DNA of 64,000 bases from Amycolatopsis iheyensis (GCF_024703995.1 NZ_JAMXQV010000022.1:1-64000); one strand, 5' to 3'; counted from the first letter of the stretch, positions 25,567 to 34,153 are shown. Made by a program: numbers and translations. Notes: generated from the letters alone by a model not told the origin.

Positions 25567-26457
25567 TCAGCCGAGCACTTCCCGCATGAATGTCACCAGC
25601 CAGTGCTGCGCCGGGCTTCGCGCGTGCGTGTGGCGCGTGTACACCGACACCTGGGCCGGCTCCACCTCCATCGGCAGCTCGAACAGCCGCACCCGGTGCT
25701 CCGCCGCGAACACCTCCGCCACCAGGCGGGGCACCATCGCCACCAGCTCGCCGTCTTGGACCAGGTACGGCAGGGCCGCGAAGCGGGTCACCTCGAGGAC
25801 GACCCGGTCGAGCAGCCCGCACGCCTCCAGCGCCCGGCGGGGGCCGTCGTGGCCGGTCGGGCCGAAGACCGTCACGTGGCGTTCGGCCGCCAGCGCGGCG
25901 AAGTCCACCTCGGCGCCCAGGCGGGGGTGATCGCGCGACACCATGCCCAGGTAGCCCTCCGAGAACAGCGGGATCCGCGCGACGCGCTGGGAGCTGATCA
26001 GCGGGGACGCGATGAACGCGTCGATCTCGCCGCGGCCCAGCTGGTCGGCCGCCCGGTCGACGTCCAGGGGGCGGACCGTCAGCGTGACGCCGGGGGCGGC
26101 CGAGGGCAGCGCCGCCATCAGGCGCGGCAGCAGCGAGATCTCCCCCAGGTCCGACAGGCAGAGCGTGAACGCCGCCCGGGCGGTCGACGGGTCGAACGAC
26201 CACGCGCCGCTGACCGCCGTCTCGATGTCCGACAGCGCGCTGTGCAGGGGCTCGTACAGCGCGCGGGCCGTCGTCGTCGGGACCAGGCCGCCGCCCGTCC
26301 GGCGGAACAGCTCGTCGGAGAACCGGCGGCGGAGCTTCTGCAGGCTGTAGCTGATCGTCGGCTGCGTGACGTGCAGGGACTCCGCCGTCGCGGTGACGCT
26401 GCGCGTCTCGTAGAGCAGCACGAACGTGCGCACCAGGTTGAGGTCGAAGTCCGGCAT
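25567..26457 (-). CDS. LysR family transcriptional regulator
   Basis: A 296-residue LysR protein with N-terminal winged helix (LNLVRTFVLLYETRSVTATAESLHVTQPTISYSLQKLRRRF) and a C-terminal periplasmic-binding-like effector domain. Two adjacent ATG codons occur; the second (26457) has AGGA at better spacing. It is divergent from the benzoylformate decarboxylase gene with 99 bp between starts, and a CCAA-n6-TTGG dyad lies in that interval, so it most likely activates the aromatic-acid operon. The 134-bp interval between its stop and the peptide gene should contain the promoter of the peptide/P450 pair. Confidence 0.87.
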   Translation of the reverse strand: MPDFDLNLVRTFVLLYETRSVTATAESLHVTQPTISYSLQKLRRRFSDELFRRTGGGLVPTTTARALYEPLHSALSDIETAVSGAWSFDPSTARAAFTLCLSDLGEISLLPRLMAALPSAAPGVTLTVRPLDVDRAADQLGRGEIDAFIASPLISSQRVARIPLFSEGYLGMVSRDHPRLGAEVDFAALAAERHVTVFGPTGHDGPRRALEACGLLDRVVLEVTRFAALPYLVQDGELVAMVPRLVAEVFAAEHRVRLFELPMEVEPAQVSVYTRHTHARSPAQHWLVTFMREVLG

Positions 26458-26484
26458 CATCGATCCTGTCTATGTAGGCACCAG

Positions 26485-26498
26485 CCAACATTTATTGG
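26485..26498. promoter_or_regulatory. Candidate LysR binding site
   Basis: CCAA-CATTTA-TTGG, a perfect inverted repeat with an AT-rich centre in the divergent region between the LysR gene and the benzoylformate decarboxylase gene. It fits the T-n11-A style of LysR boxes loosely and is the only dyad in the interval. Confidence 0.5.
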
Positions 26499-26556
26499 AA
26501 CACAACCCGCCGCGCTGCTTAGGGTCTGGGCCAACCCGCCCGAGGAGGACCCGCGC

Positions 26557-28131
26557 ATGCCCACCGCCCGCCGGCTCGCCCACGAGTTCCTGCACCGCCG
26601 CGGCCTGACCACGATCTTCGGCAACCCCGGCTCGAACGAGCTGCCGTTCCTCGCCGAGCTCCCCCAGGACTTCCGGTACGTCCTCGGCCTGCACGAAGGC
26701 GCCGTCGTCGGGATGGCCGACGGCTACGCCCAGGTGACCGGCCGCCCGGTGCTGGTCAACCTGCACGCCGCCGCCGGCTCCGGCAACGCCATGGGCGCGC
26801 TCACCAACGCCGTCTACTCGCGCTCGCCCCTGGTCCTCACCGCCGGCCAGCAGGTGCGCTCGGCCATCGGCATGGAGGCGATGCTCGCCAACGTCGACGC
26901 GACGCAGCTGATGCGCCCCCTGGTCGCCTGGTCGGGCGAGCCGAGCTGCGCCGAAGACGTCCCGCGCTCGCTCGCGCAGGCCGTGTTCGAGGCCGAGCTG
27001 CACCGGCGGCCGAGCTACCTCTCGGTCCCCTACGACGACTGGGCCGTCGAGCTGGGCGCGAACGCCGCCGTCACCCTCGACCGGAGTGTCCAAAGAGGAC
27101 TTACCCCGAGCGGGGCGCAGCTCGAGGACCTCGCCGAGAGCGTCGCCGGGGCCGAGAACCCCGCGCTCGTGCTGGGCGGCGACCTCGACGCGCTCGGGCT
27201 GTTCGACCGGGCCGTCGCACTCGCCGAGCACCTCGGCCTGCCGACCTGGGTGGCGCCCTCGCCGCACCGGCTGCCCTTCCCCAACCGCCACCCGCTCTTC
27301 CGCGGGGTGCTGCCGGCCGGCATCGCGCCGATCTCCGACGCGCTGACCGGGCACGACCTGGTGCTCGTGCTCGGCGCGCCCGTATTCCGCTACCACCAGC
27401 ACGTTCCCGGCGCCTACCTGCCCGAGGGCACCCGGCTGGTGCAGATCACCGACGACTTCGGCGCCGCGGCCCGCGCGCCGATGGGCGAGGCGCTGGTGGC
27501 CGACCCGGCGCCGGTGATCGAGGCACTGCTGGCCAAGGTGCCCGCCCGGACCACGAAACCCGGCTACGTCCCGAACCCGGAGCCGAAGACCGGCGAACAC
27601 GCACTGCACCCGGAGCAGGTCTTCGCCGCGCTGCGTGACACCCAGCCCGACGACACGCGCTACGTCGTCGAGTCGACGTCGACGAACTCGGCGTGGTGGC
27701 GGCAGATGGACCTCCGCCGCGAAGGCTCGTACTTCTTCCCCGCCGCCGGCGGGCTCGGCTTCGGCCTGCCCGCCGCGGTCGGCGTCGCCATGGGCAGCCC
27801 GGACCGCCCGGTCGTCGGCGTCATCGGCGACGGCTCGGCCAACTACGGCGTGACGGCGTTGTGGAGCGCGGCGCACTACCGCGTCCCGGTCACGTTCGTG
27901 ATCCTGCGCAACGGCGTCTACGGCGCGCTGCGGTGGTTCGGCGAGCTGCTCGGCACGCCAGACGTGCCGGGCACCGAGATCCCCGGCCTCGACTTCGCGG
28001 CCATCGCCGCCGGCTACGGCGTGCCCGCCACGACCGTCGGCGACGTCGACGACCTGCGTGCCCAGCTCAAGACGACCCCGGACGGCCCGCGGCTGCTCCA
28101 GGTCGACACCGAACCGACCGCCCCGGAGTGA
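26557..28131 (+). CDS. mdlC: Benzoylformate decarboxylase (ThDP enzyme)
   Basis: A 524-residue thiamin diphosphate enzyme close in length to Pseudomonas benzoylformate decarboxylase (528). Catalytic residues known from that enzyme are present at almost the same numbers: Ser26 in FGNPGSNELPF, Glu47 in LHEGAV, His70 in NLHAAAG and His280 in FRYHQH. The ThDP/Mg motif is GDGSANYGVTALW (Gly424 onward, with Asn429). It converts benzoylformate to benzaldehyde and CO2. GAGGAGG precedes the ATG at 26557. The benzaldehyde dehydrogenase gene follows two bases after its stop, and an aromatic-acid transporter comes next. Confidence 0.88.
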   Translation: MPTARRLAHEFLHRRGLTTIFGNPGSNELPFLAELPQDFRYVLGLHEGAVVGMADGYAQVTGRPVLVNLHAAAGSGNAMGALTNAVYSRSPLVLTAGQQVRSAIGMEAMLANVDATQLMRPLVAWSGEPSCAEDVPRSLAQAVFEAELHRRPSYLSVPYDDWAVELGANAAVTLDRSVQRGLTPSGAQLEDLAESVAGAENPALVLGGDLDALGLFDRAVALAEHLGLPTWVAPSPHRLPFPNRHPLFRGVLPAGIAPISDALTGHDLVLVLGAPVFRYHQHVPGAYLPEGTRLVQITDDFGAAARAPMGEALVADPAPVIEALLAKVPARTTKPGYVPNPEPKTGEHALHPEQVFAALRDTQPDDTRYVVESTSTNSAWWRQMDLRREGSYFFPAAGGLGFGLPAAVGVAMGSPDRPVVGVIGDGSANYGVTALWSAAHYRVPVTFVILRNGVYGALRWFGELLGTPDVPGTEIPGLDFAAIAAGYGVPATTVGDVDDLRAQLKTTPDGPRLLQVDTEPTAPE

Positions 28132-28133
28132 TC

Positions 28134-29561
28134 ATGACCTTGCTCGAAAGCGAGTTCCGGCACGGCGCCGGTGGGACCCACCCCGTCGTCGAACCGGCCA
28201 CCGGGGAAACCCTCGGTGACGTGGGCATCGCGACCCCGGACGACGTCGCGAAAGCCGCCTCGGCAGCGGCGAAGGCCCAGCGCGACTGGGCGCGGCGCAA
28301 GCCCGCCGAGCGCGCCGCGGTGCTGCGCCGCGCCGGTGAGCTGTGGGAGGAGCACGCCGCCGAGGTGCAGGACTGGCTCGTCCGCGAAGCCGGTTCGACC
28401 CGGCCGAAGGCCGCCACCGAGACCGGCACCGCGGCCGCCGAGTGCTTCGAGGCCGCCGCACTGCCCACCCATCCCCGGGGTGAGGTGCTGAGCACCGAGC
28501 AGCCGCGCTGGTCGCTGGCCCGGCGCGTGCCGGCCGGGGTGGTTTCGGTGATCTCGCCGTTCAACTTCCCGCTGATCCTGGCGATCCGCTCGGTGGCGCC
28601 CGCCCTCGCGCTCGGCAACGCCGTGCTGCTCAAGCCGGACCTGCGGACCGCCGTGTCCGGCGGCGTGAGCATCCTGCGTGTCTTCGAAGAGGCCGGGCTG
28701 CCGGAAGGCCTGCTGCACCTGCTGCCCGGCGACGCCGCCGTCGGCGCCGCGGTGGTCGACGCGCCGGAGGTGTCGGTCGTGTCGTTCACCGGGTCGACGG
28801 CGGCCGGGCGCAAGGTCGGCGAGGCCGCCGCGCGGGCGCTCAAGCGCGTGCACCTGGAGCTGGGCGGCAACAACGCGCTCGTCGTGCTGCCCGGCGCCGA
28901 CGTCGCGAAGGCCGCGTCCGCCGGCGCGTTCGGCTCGTTCCTGCACCAGGGCCAGATCTGCATGGCCACCGGCCGCCACCTCGTCCACGAGTCCCAAGTG
29001 GACGAATACATCGAAGCGCTGGCGGAGAAGGCCCGGCGGCTGCCGGTCGGCAACCCGGCTGCCGGCGACGTCGCGCTCGGCCCGATCATCGACGACCGGC
29101 AGCTCGCGCACGTCACCGACGTCGTCGACCGCAGTGTCGCGGCCGGCGCCCGGGTCGTGGCGGGCGGCAAGCCGGACGCGCCGTTCTACCCGCCGACCGT
29201 CCTCTTCGGACTCGACGACGCGACGCCCGCGTGGCGCGAGGAGATCTTCGGCCCGGTCGCGCCGGTGCGCGCCTACCGCGACCTCGACGAGGCCGCGCGG
29301 CTGGTCAACGACTCCGAGTACGGCCTGTCGGTCGGCATTCTCGGCGACGTCGGCCCGGCGATGACGCTGGCCGAGGAGGTCCGCTCCGGCAAGGTGCACA
29401 TCAACGAGCAGACCGTCGACGACGAGGCGACCGCCCCGTTCGGCGGAGTCGGCGCCTCCGGCAACGGCTCCCGCTTCGGCGGCGCGCAGGCGAACATCGA
29501 AGCCTTCACCGAAACCCAGTGGCTGACCGTCCGCGCGGACATCGCGGGCTACCCCTTCTAG
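28134..29561 (+). CDS. Benzaldehyde dehydrogenase (NAD+)
   Basis: A 475-residue aldehyde dehydrogenase with Asn144 in SPFNFP, Glu242 in LELGGNNALV and the nucleophile Cys276 in HQGQICMATGRH. The sequence style (GQICMATGRHLVHE, INEQTVDDEATAPFGGVGASGNGSRFGG) is that of benzaldehyde/vanillin dehydrogenases. It would oxidise the benzaldehyde made by the upstream decarboxylase to benzoate. Start ATG at 28134, two bases past the preceding stop. Confidence 0.87.
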   Translation: MTLLESEFRHGAGGTHPVVEPATGETLGDVGIATPDDVAKAASAAAKAQRDWARRKPAERAAVLRRAGELWEEHAAEVQDWLVREAGSTRPKAATETGTAAAECFEAAALPTHPRGEVLSTEQPRWSLARRVPAGVVSVISPFNFPLILAIRSVAPALALGNAVLLKPDLRTAVSGGVSILRVFEEAGLPEGLLHLLPGDAAVGAAVVDAPEVSVVSFTGSTAAGRKVGEAAARALKRVHLELGGNNALVVLPGADVAKAASAGAFGSFLHQGQICMATGRHLVHESQVDEYIEALAEKARRLPVGNPAAGDVALGPIIDDRQLAHVTDVVDRSVAAGARVVAGGKPDAPFYPPTVLFGLDDATPAWREEIFGPVAPVRAYRDLDEAARLVNDSEYGLSVGILGDVGPAMTLAEEVRSGKVHINEQTVDDEATAPFGGVGASGNGSRFGGAQANIEAFTETQWLTVRADIAGYPF

Positions 29562-29574
29562 AAGGAGCACGGCA

Positions 29575-30789
29575 ATGACGACGTCTCCCGTCCGTCCGGT
29601 GTGGACGGCGGTCCTCTGCTGGCTGACCGTCCTGCTCGAGGGCTACGACCTGGTCGCGCTCGGCGCCACCATCCCGACCCTGCTCAAGAGCGGCTACCTC
29701 GGCTTCACCGCGGCCGGCGCGACGGCGGTCGCCACCGTGTCGCTGATCGGCGTCGCCGTCGGCGCGGCGTTCCTCGGCCCGCTCACCGACCGGTTCGGCC
29801 GGCGCGGCATGCTCATCGGCTCGGTGCTGCTGTTCTCGCTGTTCACCCTGCTGACGCCGGTGGCGCCGAACGTCGCGACGTTCGGCGTGTTCCGGTTCGT
29901 CGCCGGGCTCGGCCTGGGCGCGTGCATGCCGGTGGCGCTGACCGTGATGTCGGAGAACCTGCCGGCGAGGCGGCGGGCCAGCGCGAGCACGTTCACCATG
30001 ACCGGCTACCACGTCGGCGCGGTGCTGACGTCGATCCTGGCGCTGTACGCCAAGGAAGACTGGCACGTGCTGTTCTACGGCGGCGGGATCGTCGGTCTGC
30101 TGGCCGTGCCGCTGATGTGGTGGAAGCTGCCGGAGTCCGCGGCCTACCTCGCGGCCAAGGAAGAGCCCGCCACCGAGCGCGTCGGGCTGCGGGACGTGCT
30201 GGGCGCGCGGTTCCGGCGGATCAGCATCGCCGTGTGGACCGGTTCGTTCATGGGGTTGCTGCTGGTCTACGGGCTCAACACGTGGCTGCCGCAGCTGATG
30301 CGCACCGCGGGCTACCCGATCTCTACGTCGATCACGCTGCTGCTGGTGCTCAACATCGGCGCGGTGCTCGGGCTGGTGCTGGCCGGCACGATCGCCGACC
30401 GGTTCGGCATCCGGCCGATCGCCCGGATCTGGTTCGGCGCCGGGGCCGTGCTGCTGGCGGCGCTGAGCCTGCGCATCGGCAACGCCTTCCTGCTCAACAC
30501 GGTGGTGCTGCTGACCGGCGTGTTCGTGTTCTCCGCGCAGGTGCTGATCTACGGGTACGTCGCGCAGGCGTTCCCCGCGCGGTTGCGGGGCACCGCGCTC
30601 GGGCTGACGTCGGCGGTCGGGCGGCTCGGCTCGATCCTGGGGCCGTTCGTGACCGGCGCGCTGGTCACCGCCGGGGTCGCCTACCCGTGGGGCTTCTACT
30701 TCTTCGCCGTCGTGGCCGCGTTCGGCTTGGTCGCGGTGCTGGCGTTGCGTGGTGAGAAGCAGCCTGCCGCGTCGCTGACCTCGGTCTAG
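29575..30789 (+). CDS. MFS aromatic acid:H+ symporter (AAHS family)
   Basis: A 404-residue, 12-helix MFS protein. The first helix carries LLEGYDLVALGATIPTL, the Asp-containing motif typical of PcaK/BenK-type symporters, and the loop 2-3 motif GPLTDRFGRRGML is intact. AAGGAG stands seven bases before the ATG. As the third gene of the operon it probably imports benzoylformate, mandelate or a similar aromatic acid. Confidence 0.85.
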   Translation: MTTSPVRPVWTAVLCWLTVLLEGYDLVALGATIPTLLKSGYLGFTAAGATAVATVSLIGVAVGAAFLGPLTDRFGRRGMLIGSVLLFSLFTLLTPVAPNVATFGVFRFVAGLGLGACMPVALTVMSENLPARRRASASTFTMTGYHVGAVLTSILALYAKEDWHVLFYGGGIVGLLAVPLMWWKLPESAAYLAAKEEPATERVGLRDVLGARFRRISIAVWTGSFMGLLLVYGLNTWLPQLMRTAGYPISTSITLLLVLNIGAVLGLVLAGTIADRFGIRPIARIWFGAGAVLLAALSLRIGNAFLLNTVVLLTGVFVFSAQVLIYGYVAQAFPARLRGTALGLTSAVGRLGSILGPFVTGALVTAGVAYPWGFYFFAVVAAFGLVAVLALRGEKQPAASLTSV

Positions 30790-30986
30790 GCCGTTTCCTC
30801 GGGCCGGCGGCGCATGGTGGGCTCCGGCGCCTCGGTCCGGCGGTCGGAGTCCCGCAGCACCTCGCGGGCCTGGGCCTCCGGGTCGGCGCTGTCGGCGGCC
30901 TGCTCCTCGGGCAGCAGCTCGGCCCGGCTCCCGGCCCGCTCGGGGATCTTGTTGCGCTCGTCGAAGGGTTCCGCGTCACGTGCCAT
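30786..30986 (-). CDS. Small hydrophilic protein, 66 residues
   Basis: A short, strongly charged protein containing FDERNKIPERAGSRAELLPEE and PEAQAREVLRDSDRRTE. Proteins of this size and pattern (PERAGSRAELLPEEqa) are common in Streptomyces and Amycolatopsis but have no known role. It overlaps the end of the transporter gene by four bases on the opposite strand. Confidence 0.6.
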   Translation of the reverse strand: MARDAEPFDERNKIPERAGSRAELLPEEQAADSADPEAQAREVLRDSDRRTEAPEPTMRRRPEETA

Positions 30987-31015
30987 GAGCACCGGGTACC
31001 CGCGCGGCGGCGATC

Positions 31016-31252
31016 TCAGACACCGCCGAGCCAGCCGAAGCCGAGCGCGACGATCAGCCCGGCGACCATCAGCACGAGCACACCGGTGAGGACCAGCCAC
31101 AGCACCGGCGTCGTCTTCGACGGCATCGGCTGCGGGTGCGAAAGGCCGGACGTCTGCGCGGAGTCTGGCGGGGTGCTGCCGGGTGGCACCCCGCCACCGG
31201 CCTCGAGGTCCGGCGTCCGGCGCGGATCCGGATCCGGGGGTGTCGCGGTCAT
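31016..31252 (-). CDS. DUF6480 family small membrane protein
   Basis: A 78-residue protein: Pro/Asp-rich N-terminus (PDPDPRRTPDLEAGGGVPPGSTPP, a pattern shared by DUF6480 proteins) and one C-terminal transmembrane helix (PVLWLVLTGVLVLMVAGLIVALGF). Function unknown; actinobacteria-specific. Confidence 0.7.
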   Translation of the reverse strand: MTATPPDPDPRRTPDLEAGGGVPPGSTPPDSAQTSGLSHPQPMPSKTTPVLWLVLTGVLVLMVAGLIVALGFGWLGGV

Positions 31253-31321
31253 GGCGGCGTCCTTCCGTCGCTAGGTCCTTCCGTCGCGAAGGGTGCCCGG
31301 CGACGGGCCGGACAAACGGGA

Positions 31322-31830
31322 CTACTCCTTCGTCCGGCGGTTCCCGGCGGCGTCACGGCGCAGCCGGTCCGCCGCGGCCGCGACCTCGCCCAGCTCGTCG
31401 GCCAGGCCGGCGTGGTCGCCGGTCAGGTGCGTACGGGCCGCGGCCAGCGGGGGCAGCAGGGTCGCGGCGTCGTCATCGCCCAGCCGGTCCGCGCTCTCCT
31501 GGGCGGCCGAGCCCGTCGAGCGCGCTGACGCGGCCCGCGAGCCGGCGCAGGAACGCCGAGTTGCGGCGGGCCCAGTCGGCGACCGCCCGGTCGCCGGCCT
31601 CCCCCGTCTTCTCGCCGGTGGCCGACGGCTGCAGCCGCAGGTAACGCCGTTCCGCGGCCTGCCGGCTGGCCACGCCCAGCGCGGGCGCCAGCGCCACCCA
31701 GCTGGCCCGGCCGGCCGTGATCAGCTCCGGCTCCCAGCTCGGGAGCTCCTCCCACAGCCGGCGCAGGTCGTCCAGCGCGGCCAGCAGCCCCGGACGGTGC
31801 TGTTCGACCGCCCCGCCACCGAGGAGACGC
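31322..31830 (-). pseudogene. HSP18-type transcriptional regulator, frameshifted
   Basis: On the minus strand one frame reads LLAALDDLRRLWEELPSWEPELI, then LAPALGVASRQAAERRYLRL and DWARRNSAFLRRLAGRVSAL, the pattern of actinobacterial 'HSP18 transcriptional regulators', which stops at 31473. The expected C-terminal part continues in another frame (ESADRLGDDDAATLLPPLAA to a TAG at 31322), so a frameshift lies around 31475-31520. No start codon with a ribosome site is found before about 31830, and the family's usual 'ARAqGaSW' is shortened to AGRASW. Either a true pseudogene or a sequencing slip in a GC-rich run. Confidence 0.6.
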
Positions 31831-31908
31831 TGACGGCGTTGCGCCGCTACGAGCGGTTGGCCTCGCTCGCCGTCGCCGAAGCGGCCCGTCCGGATCGGAC
31901 CGAGCATC

Positions 31909-32157
31909 GTGATCGCGTTGCGCCGCTTCGACCCCGACGAGGCGTGGGAGACCCTGCGGCGGGCGAGCCAGGAGTTCAACGTCAAGGTCCGCGAACTCGC
32001 CGTCGCCGTGGTGGAGCTCCTGGCCCGGGCGCCGGCCCCGCAGCCGGACGGCGACCGCACGATCCACCCGAGCGGCTCCGCACGCAGGGCCGCCGAGCAG
32101 CTGCTGCTGGCCTTCGAAAGCCGTCCGGACGACGAGGCCGGCCTGCGCCGGCTGTAA
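31909..32157 (+). CDS. ANTAR-domain fragment or small ANTAR protein
   Basis: An 82-residue frame from GTG 31909. IALRRFDPDEAWETLRRASQEFNVKVRELAVAVVELL matches the three-helix ANTAR RNA-binding domain found at the C-terminus of antitermination regulators. The usual first helix and the GAF or receiver domain are absent; plausible protein sequence (PATEETLTALRRYERLASL) occurs just upstream but in another frame, so the gene may be truncated or frameshifted. It abuts the disrupted HSP18-type regulator, suggesting local decay. Confidence 0.5.
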   Translation: MIALRRFDPDEAWETLRRASQEFNVKVRELAVAVVELLARAPAPQPDGDRTIHPSGSARRAAEQLLLAFESRPDDEAGLRRL

Positions 32158-32225
32158 CAACGCGGGCGCCGCGGACGACGTGCGGTCACCGGGATCGCCG
32201 ATCCCGGACGGCCCGAGGAGGCCCG

Positions 32226-32855
32226 ATGCCGGATTCCGGTCCGTGGCCCGAGATCCACCGCGAACGCGCCGCGCTCGCCGCCGACCTCGCCGAGCTGCCC
32301 GCCGACGCGTGGCCGACGCCGTCACTGTGTCGCGAGTGGACAGTCCACGAGGTACTCGGCCACGTCGTCGCGACGGCGAAGCTCACGCCCGTCACCTTCT
32401 TCGCGCGGCTGGCCGGCTCCGGCTTCCGGTTCACCGCGATGACGGGCAAGAACATCGCCCGCGAGACGGCGGCCGGCCCCGAAGCGACGCTCGCGCAGCT
32501 GCGCGCCCACGCCGACGACACCACCGGGCCGCCGGGGCCCGCGGACTCCTGGCTCGGCGAGGTCGTCGTGCACGGCACCGACATCCGGTGGCCGCTCGGG
32601 CTGGACCGGGCGTTCCCGGCGGCCACGCTCGTCCGGGTCGCCGAGTTCTACCGCAGGTCCAACCTGCTCATCGGCGCGAAGAACCGCGTTGCCGGGCTGG
32701 CGTTGCGAGCGACCGACGCGGACTGGTCGGCCGGGACCGGCCCCGAGGTGAGCGGCCCGCTGCTCGCGTTGGTGCTGGCGATGACCGGGCGCGCGGCGGC
32801 GCTGGACCGGCTGGGTGGCGCCGGGCTCGAGCAGCTGTCGGCGCGGACGTCCTAA
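32226..32855 (+). CDS. Maleylpyruvate isomerase family, mycothiol-dependent (DinB fold)
   Basis: A 209-residue protein with the N-terminal DinB-like helical bundle of the TIGR03083 family: AALAADLAELPADAWPTPSLCREWTVHEVLGHVV, where the conserved 'C-x-W-tvrdvlaHl' is present and His of GHVVAT and VVHGTDIRWPLG are candidate metal ligands. Members are thiol-dependent metalloenzymes using mycothiol. GAGGAGGCCCG precedes the ATG. Substrate unknown. Its stop overlaps the convergent nitroreductase-fold gene by four bases. Confidence 0.75.
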   Translation: MPDSGPWPEIHRERAALAADLAELPADAWPTPSLCREWTVHEVLGHVVATAKLTPVTFFARLAGSGFRFTAMTGKNIARETAAGPEATLAQLRAHADDTTGPPGPADSWLGEVVVHGTDIRWPLGLDRAFPAATLVRVAEFYRRSNLLIGAKNRVAGLALRATDADWSAGTGPEVSGPLLALVLAMTGRAAALDRLGGAGLEQLSARTS

Positions 32856-33298
32856 GCCGGCTCGACGCGGAACACCGCGATGCGTTCCGCCGCCGCGGCG
32901 GCCGCGTCCGGGGTCGCCGCCTCCGCCAGCCCCGTCGTCACCAGGCGCTTGCCGACGCTCGCCGGGCTCTTCGCGACCAGTTCGCGCAGGAGCGGGCGCC
33001 GCTGTTCGACCGGGACTTCGGTCAGCCGGGCGGCCGACGTGCGGCGGCCGCGGGTGAGCGTCACCTCGCCCGCGGCCCGCGCGTTCGCCACCCAGGCGGC
33101 CTTCGGGTAGGCCTGGAAGATGTAGCGGTCGCCGTCGATCGGGATGACCGCGATCGGGAACGTGCGCGGGACGCCGGTGCGCCGCCCCGGCACGGTGAGC
33201 AGCTGCATCGGCCCGAACGCGACGCCGAGCCGCTGCAGCCCCACCACGATCTTGTTGCCGGCGTTGACCATCCGCCGGTAGTTCTGCGCTGTTGTCAT
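32852..33298 (-). CDS. Deazaflavin (F420)-dependent nitroreductase family protein
   Basis: A 148-residue split-barrel protein of the DDN/F420-dependent family: LLTVPGRRTGVPRTFPIAVIPIDGDRYIFQAYPKAAWVANARAAGEVTLTRG is the characteristic core (PGR-rTG, KaaWv-Nlra-pevtl). It binds the reduced deazaflavin cofactor F420 and reduces or oxidises small molecules. ATG at 33298 is preferred over a GTG five codons upstream. A 23-bp near-palindrome lies directly upstream and probably binds a regulator not encoded here. Confidence 0.8.
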   Translation of the reverse strand: MTTAQNYRRMVNAGNKIVVGLQRLGVAFGPMQLLTVPGRRTGVPRTFPIAVIPIDGDRYIFQAYPKAAWVANARAAGEVTLTRGRRTSAARLTEVPVEQRRPLLRELVAKSPASVGKRLVTTGLAEAATPDAAAAAAERIAVFRVEPA

Positions 33299-33315
33299 GC
33301 CACGAGCGTACACCA

Positions 33316-33338
33316 GATCATATGAAACTCATATCATC
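33316..33338. promoter_or_regulatory. Near-palindromic operator upstream of the F420-type oxidoreductase
   Basis: GATCATATGA-AAC-TCATATCATC: ten-base arms with one mismatch and a three-base centre, AT-rich in a GC-rich genome, 18 bp before the ATG of the nitroreductase-family gene. It resembles TetR-family operators. No adjacent regulator gene is obvious; the nearest TetR gene is 5.6 kb away. Confidence 0.5.
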
Positions 33339-33352
33339 TGAGTCACGTATCT

Positions 33353-33514
33353 CTACCGTCGCTCGGGTCCGGGTTCCGCGTCCGGCGGCAGCGGGTCCGG
33401 CACCGGCGTGCCGGGCTCGTGGCTCGGCTGGTCCGGCCCGGGTTCGGGGATCGCCGGGTCGGGCACGAGAGGCTCCGGCTCGGGTGGCGCCGGGGGCGCT
33501 GTCAGGTGAGGCAT
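33353..33514 (-). CDS. Proline-rich small protein, 53 residues
   Basis: ATG at 33514 with GGAGGG eight bases upstream, TAG at 33353. The product is almost entirely Pro, Glu, Asp and Pro-Asp repeats (APPAPPEPEPLVPDPAIPEP). Short acidic proline-rich proteins like this are frequent in Amycolatopsis-type genomes; no function known. A GC-rich shadow cannot be fully excluded, but the ribosome site and absence of another gene here support it. Confidence 0.5.
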   Translation of the reverse strand: MPHLTAPPAPPEPEPLVPDPAIPEPGPDQPSHEPGTPVPDPLPPDAEPGPERR

Positions 33515-33574
33515 CGGTCTTCCCTCCGCCGTTTCGTCACTGCGTCACCTCGGGTTACCCACCGCCACCCGCCC

Positions 33575-34153
33575 TCACGCGGGGACGGCCCGCCGGCCCA
33601 GGAAGGCGAGCATCCGCGTCTGTTCGTCGGCCCCGGCGGGCGGCACCAGCTCGGGCCCGAAGAACCCCGGCCGCCGCACGGCATTCGCCCGCGCCCAGCC
33701 GAACGCGACGTCGACCAGGTCCGGCTCGAGGCGGACGTCCCGGCCGAGCGCCGAGCCGATGTCCCAGCGGTGCGCGACCAGGTCGGTGATGAGCAGCGTG
33801 ACGATGCCGGCGAGCGGAACCGCACCGAGCCCGGGCAGCGTGACGGTGCGGCGGAGGGCTTCGTCGGTCAGCGTCGCGACCGACTCCTTGCGCGCGGCCC
33901 GCCAGGTTTCGAGGGGGTCCGTGGTGGCCAGGACCGCGGGGTGCGGCGCTCCTGGCGCACCGGCCGTCTCGGCGTAGTCGGCGCCGGTCGCCCAGGCCTG
34001 CAGCTGCCGCTGGCCCCAGATGACGTGACCGGTGACGTCGCGGACCGTCCATTCGGTACAGGCGGAGGGCAGGTCCCATTGGTCTTCGCGGACTTCGGCT
34101 AGGGCTGCGTCGAACCCGTCTTGGGCGCGTCGGTAGAGGTCGGTTGTGTCCAT
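33575..34153 (-). CDS. TIGR03086-type metal-binding protein (mycothiol maleylpyruvate isomerase fold)
   Basis: A 192-residue protein starting MDTTDLYRRAQDGFDAALAEV, with the family signature ACTEWTVRDVTGHVIWGQRQLQAW, a second His in DLVAHRWDIGSALG and a closing FGPELVPPAGADEQTRMLAFLGRR. These residues coordinate a divalent metal in the DinB-like fold. Likely a mycothiol-linked enzyme of unknown substrate. GAAGGAG precedes the ATG at 34153. Confidence 0.8.
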   Translation of the reverse strand: MDTTDLYRRAQDGFDAALAEVREDQWDLPSACTEWTVRDVTGHVIWGQRQLQAWATGADYAETAGAPGAPHPAVLATTDPLETWRAARKESVATLTDEALRRTVTLPGLGAVPLAGIVTLLITDLVAHRWDIGSALGRDVRLEPDLVDVAFGWARANAVRRPGFFGPELVPPAGADEQTRMLAFLGRRAVPA

